Source of the DNA: Struthio camelus | Taxonomy: Eukaryota; Chordata; Aves; Struthioniformes; Struthionidae | Direction: 5' to 3' | Length of the DNA: 64,000 nt | Assembly: GCF_040807025.1 (NCBI RefSeq) | Contig: NC_090967.1 | Span: 1,548,001-1,612,000 of the forward strand | Shown here: piece by piece, positions 50,101 to 60,020 of the stretch | How the letters are laid out: each line of letters opens with the position of its first letter | How positions within the stretch are numbered: position 1 is the stretch's first letter | Program-made: the position numbers and the translations under genes | The notes under the pieces: model-generated | The model's input: only the letters and a program-made list of their open reading frames with translations | Databases searched by the model: none | Told to the model about the DNA's origin: nothing

Positions 50101-53100
50101 CTTGCCCTTTTGGAAGGCTGGAGTGACACTGGCTTTCTTCCAGTCCTCAGGCACCTCTCCTGATCTCCAGGACCTTTCCAAGGTGATGGAGAGGGGCCTA
50201 GCGATAACATCCGCCAGCTCTCTCAGCACTCATGGGTGCATCACATCGGGGCCCGTGGATTTGTGGATGTCAAGTTTGCCCAAGTGATCTCTAACCTGAT
50301 CCTCCTCCACCAAGGCAGAGTCTTCCTTTCTCCAGACGTTCTCTCTTGCCCCCAGGGTCTGGAATGCCTGAGGGCTGGCCTTAGCAGTGAAGACTGAAAC
50401 AAAGGCAGCATTCAATAACTCTGCCTTCTCTGTATCCTTCGTCACCAGGCCACCCGCCCCATTCAGCAGCGGGCCCACGTTTTCCCTAGTCTTCCTTTCA
50501 TAGCCACAAAAGAAGAAGCAACATTTCACCCGGTTTTCAGCAGCACATAGGACCAGATGTGTCATGATACTGTAAAGACACTTAGTCTATTTGGTTTCAA
50601 TAGCCTTGCAAAGGCAAGAGAAGTCAAAAAAAACCTATAACTTTTACAACTGTTTCAGCATGGTAACTGCAGAACTGAGGATTTGTTAAAACAAGTAAAA
50701 GCAGCAGCTAAGAATAAAATCCTTCTAGAAAGCAGGAGACTGTATAAAGACCTCACTGTAGGAGCTTACATTAAACATAGACCACATATAAAAAATATTT
50801 TAAGATGACCAAAACAAAGCTGACATGGTTACCCATTGGGAGAAGGAAGACATTACACGTAGTACTGTATTCTTCAAAAAAGCTGAGGTCACATCCAAAT
50901 GAGAAAAATAACACTGATTGCAACTTCTGTTAACCACAAAAACGCAATGTGGGAAGCCAAAAAAACGAAGTTTGAAGAACATCTCATGAAGGTCATAGAA
51001 AGTAATTACTCTTGCTACTCCTGATGCACGCATGAAAAAGGCCTAACAGTTGATCAGTATATGTAAAAGAATAACCTCAAAAAAAAAAATTAAAATATAC
51101 CTGTAGTTTTTCTACTTATACTCGCACTGGAGGATCTTGAAGACATTCTAGCATTTAAGCATCATTAGAAAGTACCATAGAAGAGACCAGGAAAACAAGC
51201 AGTAACAAATCACAGGTTCATAAAGTTAATAGAAACTTTCTAAAGCCCACTTTTTGAACTAGATGCATCACTAATTTTGCTAAACAATCCCTCACTTAAA
51301 GCTCACTTAATACTGGAGAATTAGAAGATGGTTCATGCAGAATCGGTTTCTGAGAGGAACTACCTATCACTAAACTTTCACGTCCATAGCAGAAAAGTAG
51401 ACATTATTCTGAAGAATAGAGTTATTGGGCACATGAATTAAGTGTCATGCTAGAGAAGAATCAATATAACATGTAAAAACACAAGTTTCACAGTCTACTC
51501 GAGGTTCTTCAGTGAACCACTGATAGGCATTCACAGAAGACCCAGGAAACAAAAAAAAATAAACAAACAGAAAAAAAAAGCACTCAATCTGCCTTTTTTA
51601 GTGGAATGGACGAGACAAAGCGATACATTTTGCTAAGGACAAGTTTTACTGAAGAAACAAAGACTGGGGGCAGGGATGGAAGGAAAGGAAGGGAGCTATG
51701 AAAAAGTGCCAAAGGGCTTAGTGCCATTAATTAACTGGGTGACAAAGCATCAGGTGAAAATCACTGTACATAAACATATGTCAGGCACATGGAGAAAGTA
51801 ATCCCAATTGCAAAGACGAAGTGATGGGCTCTGGGCTGACTCAAGAACAAAATGTGTGGTTGCGGACAGTTCTATGAAAACATGAACTCAGCAGTGGTGA
51901 GGGAGCACAAATCAGCTGAAAAGGACCTCAGAAAGCATCATTACACCACTGTAAAACAGATGCTGTGTTTATTTTTGCTCCTGCTCACTCCACTTTGGGG
52001 GATCAAAGTGAAAAGGAGGAGGAGATGGCAGGAAACTAAAAATCTCCCAGAGAATACAGGTATGCATGCATGCCCTTGCCTTGCAAGTAGAAAGGGGCAT
52101 GAGAACTGCATTCATTTGTCTCAAAAGAGAAATATCAAACAGATGCAAAAAAAAAAAAAAAAGATTAAAAACTACTGAAACTGGAAGACATCAAGCAGAA
52201 CAACATAGACGGCAACCAGCACTTCCCAGAGATCTTCAAGGAGATGATGGACACTATCCATCAGTGCTGCAATGGAAAGACCATAAAAATATTCCACAAT
52301 TGCCAGGAGATACTGCTCTCTCCATACATCCCAATCATTTCAAGCTTCCTCTTTGTTGTTTTGGCTGGCCATCTTGTTCAGGACCAAGAGAAAGTTTCCA
52401 GGAAATCCTTCAACTCAGTGGTGCTTTTGATAGAGGTTTATTTACCTGAAGACAAGGAAAGAAGTAAAGCCAAAACCTCAAAAGTGAGTTCTGCAGGAGC
52501 CAGAAGAGAGGCTGCAGGCTGATCCACTCCATATCAACGTGCTACCTCTCTCTTCCTACACACTGAACGAGTTGGATACCCTACAAACTGCACTATGAAC
52601 CTACTTGTGTTTTTCTGCTCTTTCACTAGCAAAAGAACCTGCAACTTTGTAACTGAGCAAGACACAAGACAAGCAAATAGAGCATGTGACACAAGAAAAT
52701 ACAGATGTTTCCATAGCACAGTTTGAAAGGCAAAACTGCTGGATGCGGTTTAACCTAATCCTATGGTGGAAGCACTCAAAGCATGCAGTGCAGAAATTCA
52801 AGGGCATGTGACACAGGTGAGCACAAACTGCCCTTCCACAAAAAAACACTTGAGATGAGAGAAGGCTGCAAGACCTCACTCAATGAAGCCAAAGGGGACA
52901 CAGCAAGAAGGCAATGACGCTCTGTGCTAGGCAAGAAGCACACCCACTCTCTCCACACATGGGTCAAGACATCTCCAGCCTTAGAGACACCTACTAGAGC
53001 CACCACCAGCACATTAAAGGGCTGCACATATGGGGAGGGTTTGGAAGAAGGGTGTTATGCAGCAACAGCTCTGTGAGGGCCTTACCTCACCTCTGTTCAA

Positions 53101-56100
53101 AACAGTCATGGCAGACCTGGTTACCACAAAACACTTATAGGTTCCGTAGCGTTCATGCAACTCAGAGAGGTCTTTGGAGACACCTCTTAGTCTGATGTAA
53201 AAGGGAGCTTACCCTTCCTTACACAAGCCTTGCTGCAGAAGACAGGCTCTGGGTGGCTCCAGGACCACCAGCTTCAGCTGCCCTACCACTACATTCTTCT
53301 GCTGGCTACCCCTACATACTAATATAGCTACAAAAACAGACAGAGCTATTCTTCACATTGCCCCCAAACCAAAGCAATTTCCACCTTCTGATACGGAAGC
53401 AATCCCCACAGGTTTGCCATAAAGTCCACATGCTACAACAGGCTACAGTTAAAGCACCTGTAGGTTAGGTGCAGATGTTGTGCTGTAACAGCACCTGCTG
53501 GCCCTCAGCTGGTAGCCGAGCAAAGGGGCCATTCTGTTTTCAAAGAATTGAGCCATGAAACATTAACGTGCAAAACAAATACATTCCCAAAAGGAGTGGC
53601 TCGGTATGTTCTCCTTTCACCCATGTATGGATGGAGGAAGGGCTGTGAGCCAGTGCTGACACAGACTCACCAAGAATATCTGCCAGTGCATGGCCACTCT
53701 TTTCTTCCGATGTGGTCAAACATAATCAGGTTTTTGAAACGTCTGATCAGGACTAGGCACTCACAGCCATCAACACCACTGAGGGAGGCGGTTCATTAAC
53801 AACTGTTAACATTATCACGCTCTTCCAAATAAATCTGGGCACGTATACTCACATAGTTGAAAAACAGCTTCTATAGAGATGTATTATGCGACACAGCACA
53901 ATCTTAGCGACACCTGGCATCTGACATCACAGGTTTTAGAAGAATAGGGTTGCCTTTGCCCAGAGACTTCTGTGAGATGGCTTAGGTAAACTTCCTTTCT
54001 CTTCCCGGCAGGTATGGCAGCTTGGCAAGTGTGAGTCTACTACAGGAAAACCAGGCACAAAATTTCCCCTGAAGACAACCCCCTGCAACTCTAGGTACTT
54101 TAAAATGCAGTTTTTAGGCAGTTCACTGTAGAAGTTAAAAATCTACACAGCCAGGGAATAACCTGGCACTTGCAGCAATACTGCACAGGGACTTCTTATC
54201 CCTCCCAGAGGAAAGGAGAGAGTGTTACAAGCGCGAAGCCCAGTTGTGCACACCAGTACTGTGCCCTTTCTATGTTTTTCCTCACAGAACACAGTAAGGT
54301 GAAAGCACCTGCAATGTTCTGCTTGCAGAACAACAGCTGTGCTCTCCTCCTGGAGCGAGGAAAAGCTGCACTACTAAGTCCCCTGGCGGTGTGAACGTGC
54401 ACACGTGTGCACATGCACGTGACAAACATGGAAACAACAACACACCCCACAACAGCAACCTCAGGTTTTGTAGAAGAGACCTCCCTCTCCAGAACAGGGC
54501 TTGCAATTTGCACTTGGCATGATCCCTCTCCTAAGTCGGACAATATCCTAGACCTTGACAAACCAGAAGCAGAAACTTGATCAATTGTGCAAGGCCTGCT
54601 CCAGTTCTGCAAATCCCCATTAGGGTTTATCAGAAGCAATGGCAGCAGACTCTATAGGATGGAACAGGGATAGCTGGGTAGAAGGAGCCACCAGCCATGG
54701 CAGTGCAGGAATCCTCTTTGGTCCTCTGAAGGACTCTGTTTTCAGGCCAAGGGACAGTCCTAAGGTATGCTCTGGGGGCCAGCAGAGGAAACATTTCCCC
54801 CACCAACAGGTAGCTGTTGAGGACAGTGAATAAATGTCAACCTGCTGATAGAGAGCATTAGGGAACACTGGAGTTCCTACAGTCCTGGAACAGGACTGGA
54901 GGGCTGACTACCTCCTCAAGGACAGACAGGGAGTTAAGAGGTAGCATGGAGATGAGCAACTCTTAGATACCCAGGCTCTCAAGAACAATGAAGATGGTCC
55001 TTATATATCTTCACCATCACCCTCCAGGAGATGCATCCAGTTACCAGAAGACCATTTTACTCCATGCCTCAGAGGCTATAACTACAGCCAAGTGACCCAG
55101 CACTGACAGTAGCATCTGAACATATATTTCGCAGGCAGCAACTAGTCAGCACCAAACCCACACATTCTTGTCATGACATGGCTCTGGTTACTGCAGATGG
55201 TACATGTGAAGGGGATGGTAGCTGCAGTGCTGGCAGATACCAGGATACAAGGTGAGACTGCAGTGAATGCTTTGATGGCTCTGAGATGCAAGACTGCAAC
55301 CACCTGCAAGCCACCTGCAAACCTGAGAAGACACTGGTAAAGACAGAAGGGGGCTATCCTGGGTCTCCCAAGACCTCTTCTTTCTACTTTTCCTTTCTGC
55401 AGGTGAGAAAGCAGTGGGATGTCCTGAGAACAGTGCAGTGCTCCTTCCCATGCCCATCAAAATGTCTTTTGTGATCACAAGCATTCCATGTCAGAGGACG
55501 GGAAATACTAGAAAGAGAATAGAGTAAAGCTCTAGGAATAGTCTTTCTTTCTTAGCCCTTTCACTGCTCCTCTTCCCAGCCTTACATATTAGGTTATTGT
55601 AACACTGTCACCAGCCACAGTGAGAATAGTGTCAGCCATATACTGCGGGAATGGAAATAAGGGGATGAGCTCAATTTCCTCTTCTAACATAAGCTAGGCT
55701 AAACAAGGGGACTCAGGCAAGAAAATGAGGACAACTATCAGCTCCCCCAGACACACAAGTAAAGTATTTATTGTATTTGTGTGAGGGCTCCCTACTAACA
55801 TTTTTATTTCTCTAGAGCCCTACTGCATACAAGAAAATACAGAACAGCATTGGACAGGGCTAGAAAACCAGAAAGAAAAGGCTGTAATTAGTACAGGACT
55901 AGAGACAGATCTCAGCTTCTGTTGAGTTCCCTTTCTCTGCTGGCAAAAGCTAACAGCCTTCTGCTCTTAAGGCACAAGTTATTTCATTCCAAGGCCATGC
56001 TGCTGCTATGGTCTTTAAAAATGAGAAGGCTGGTCAACATGGAAGGTAAGTGGTTGCTTTCTTCTCGCTCTCTACTGCGGACAGGTGATAAAAACAAGTG

Positions 56101-59100
56101 AGGAAAAAGGATGCACTGATCAGCTAATGATCAAAGTCACAGAATCACAGAATCGTTTAGGTTGGAAGGGACCTCTGGAGATCATCTAGTCCAACCTCCC
56201 TGCTCAAGCAGGCTCACCTAGAGATATTGCCCAGGATCACATCCAGGCGGGTTTTGAATATCTCCAGCAAAGGACACTCCACTACCTCTCTGGACAACCT
56301 GTCCCAATGCTCTGTCACCCTCACAGTGAAGAAGTTTTTTCTCAGGTTCAGGTGGAACTTCCTGTGGTTCAGTTTATGCCCGTCGCCTCTTGTCCTGTCT
56401 CTGGGCACCACGGAGAAGAGTCTAGCCCTGTCCTCTTGACACTCCCCCTTCAGATACTTGTACACGTTGATGAGATCCCCTCTCAATCTTCTCTTCTCCA
56501 GGCTGAACAGGCCCAGCTCGCGCAGTCTTTCTTCCTAGGAGAGGTGCTCCAGCCCTCTAATCATCTTGGTAGCCCTCCGCTGGACTCTCTCCAGGAGCGC
56601 CACGTCTCTCTTGTACTGGGGAGCCCAGAACTGGACACAGTACTCCAGGGGAGGCCTCACCAGGGCTGAGGGGAGGGGCAGGATCACCTCCCTCCACCTG
56701 CTGGCAACACTCTGCCTAATGCACCCCACGATCCCATTGGCCTTCTTGGCCACCAGGGCACACTGCTGCCTCATGCTTAACTTGTTGTCCACCAGCAATC
56801 CCAGCTCCTTCTCGGCAGGGCTGCTTTCCAGCAGGTCAACCCCCAGCCTGTACTGCTGCAGGGGGTTCTTCCTGCCTAGGGGCAGGACCCTGCACTTGCC
56901 TTTGTTGAACTTCAGGAGGGTCCCCTCTGCCCAGCTCTCCAGCCTCTCCAGGTCCCTCTGAATGGCAGCACAGTCTTCTGGTGTGTCAGCCTCTCCCCCC
57001 AGTTTCGTATCATCAGCAAACTTGCTGAGGGTGCACTCTGTGCCTTCCTCCAGGTCATTGATGAATACGTTGAACAAGACTGGACCCAGGACTGACCCCT
57101 GGGGGACACCGCTAGCTACACGCCTCCAACCAGACTTGGTGGCACTTGATCACCACCCTCTGAGCTCGGCCATCCTGCCACTTCTCAATCCACCTCACCA
57201 ACCACTCATCCAACCCACACTTCCTGAGCTTGCCTAGGAGGATGTGATGGGAGACAGTGTTGGAAGCCTTGCTGAAGGCCAGGGAGACCACATCCACTGC
57301 TCTGCCCTCATCTACCCAGCCAGTCGTTCCATCCCAGAAGGCTATCCGATTGGTCCAGCATGATTTCCCTTTGGTGAATCCACGCTGACTATGCCTGATC
57401 ACCTTCTTGTCCTCCACATGCTTAGAGAGGACCTCCAGGAGGAGCTGTTCCATCAGCTTTCCAGGGAAGGAGGGGGGGCTGACAGGCCTGTAGTTTCCTG
57501 GCTCCTCCTTCTTGCCCTTTTGGAAGGCTGGAGTGACACTGGCTTTCTTCCAGTCCTCAGGCACCTCTCCTGATCTCCAGGACCTTTCCAAGATGATGGA
57601 GAGGGGCCTAGCGATAACATCTGCCAGCTCCCTCAGCACTCGTGGGTGCATCCCATCAGGGCCCGTGGATTTATGGATGTCAAAGTGTCTCTGGATAACT
57701 CTCTGGTGGAGCAGTGATTGTGATGCTTGCCTGAACAGCATCAGCAATACCTCTCTCAACTAAAAGCAACTGCCCTGAAACACAGTTTTGAGAAATATGC
57801 CAGCCCCTTGTTCCTACATATAGGGGAAGGGAGATATCAGCAACAGTCTCATCCCAGTTCCTTACTGGGACAGGGATACTGGGAGATATTGGTCTGACAA
57901 GCAAAGGACAAATGCCCTTCTCACGATACCATCCTCCTGACCACTGCTTTTCATAGTAATCCTTAACTTTCCATTGCCTTGGATTACTGATCCATCTCGT
58001 GCTTTCAAGTCAGAAGGTGTTAAAATAGAGCTCACTGCTGAGCACAGTTGCTCCTGCAACATGCATCACTGCATTTACCACAGTGGCAGATCTTCTGTGT
58101 CACTAGCCATTTGGGATACTGAGGTTCTTCTATGTATCAGAAGATATCAGTCAATTTTAGCTTAAAATATCCCAAACAATTTAAAATTAACAGCAAGCTC
58201 CATCTCCTCCTGGCTATAGAGGAACAGTAGTAAGTGTTCTGGAAAAGAAATGAACAGGTAAAATTCACTTGGCCCACTCTTTTGTGTGTTTAAAAAAAAA
58301 AAAAAAAACCAAAAACCACACACACGAACTTTGAGTCAAATATATATTTAAGTGGGCGATCAGTATGAGGAAATTCCTTATTAATAGAAGTTCAAGAACT
58401 TGCAGAAACTATCAAAACACTGCCCTTGCTTTCAAGAGCTAACAGAACAATCACTTTAATCAAGTTTACACCATCATAACCACAATGCTTTTTGAAGCAG
58501 ATCACTTATGAAGGGTGATCTGATTTAAGTTCATCTATGATGCGTAGCAAAGTATTTACCGGGAAATGGAAAGACAGAATAACTGACCTAACGAGTGCTC
58601 AAGTCAAACAGATTTAGTAATAATGGGGGGAGTGGCAGGTGAAAACTAAGTTTCATCATCTGTAATAGGGCAAGATGGTTATTAAAGGTGGTAAGTGTAA
58701 CAAAAAAAGAATACTATAAGAAAGAAAGTAGATAACCGCAGATATAAGCCAAAAAAAATAGAATATTCAGACAGCTGAAAAACCTCAAAGCAGTCAGATT
58801 TGCACACAGCTGAGGACAACCAAGAGGAATGTTCATATTGAATACATTGGAAAAAGAAAATGGGTTATTTTAAAGATGCAGAGTTAATACAAAGATTTAA
58901 TGATGTAGTCAGAACAGCACGTCACTATCACTTGACTACGCTTAACTGTGCTTCTGCACAGTAGTTTGGGGGTTTTTCTTTTTTTTTTTTTTTTAATTAG
59001 CATCTTACTTCACACTGCGTTTAATCATTTTTAGAACATACATTCTAACACTTTAACAATCAAATTGGACTGTTAGCTGAAAAATTTTTTTTACCAGATT

Positions 59101-59989
59101 GGTTCCGAAAGTCAGAAGTACAGGATTCCCTCATTTCAGTAAACCTGAAAAATCTCAAAGCCATTGCAGGTTTTAGCGTTCACACAGCCCTGAACCTCTG
59201 GACCATTATTTCACTTCACAACACTGACAATACTTCCAAGTCTCTTCTTTCAGATATGTGTATAGAACAAAGGGAGAGGGGAAGCATCTAACAAATGCAG
59301 TCCAGAGACCAGTAAAAGTATCTTAAAGTCACTGCCTTTGACATACCACAGCAGAGCCTGAGGAATCCAGACAAAGTTATTAGAATATGTCCAAGAATCA
59401 GGACTTTTAAAAAAAAACTTGGATAAAAATGAAGAAAGTAAGCTCAAGGGCAAAATAAGGATTTATTAAAAATCAATAAGGATTGATTAAATACTGAAGA
59501 GTTAACAGAAGTCAGTTTATGTTCATGCTAAAAACCTAATGAGAATATACGTATGCTTCATGCTTGCCTTGTTTTTACTCTCGTTACATGCACACTGTTA
59601 ATAAATGCAGGAGGCAGACGGCAATTCTAAGACGCATATTCCCTTCTGTACTCTCCCAGCCTCCAACAACCTACAGCTTAGAAGCTCTCTGAACCAGATA
59701 CAGTTATTCTGTTTCAAGCATAATTTCACACAGGACAAAAGATGTAAGAATGTATTTTGTTTAGAAAAAAAAAAAAATCAAGCTATTTGGAAAATATAGA
59801 AATTATATCATTAAGTGGCACAAATGGACTTTAAAGTGTTTGATTTCTGGAAGTACAGAAATAACTAGGCAGGCAGATCACTCCCAAAACAAGACACTAT
59901 CATATTTGGTCCATTTCAACTAAAGTGCAGTAATTCCAACCCTCCTCCCAGTACCCCTAGTATTAGATATATATACACACATTTATATG

Positions 59990-60020
<31 letters not shown>

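Noticed and set aside
55200..55330. LDLa-like phrase [14 protein letters not shown] on the + strand
   Set aside because: The cysteine spacing is wrong, a stop lies just upstream in frame, and there are no matching splice sites. Probably chance or very old remains.
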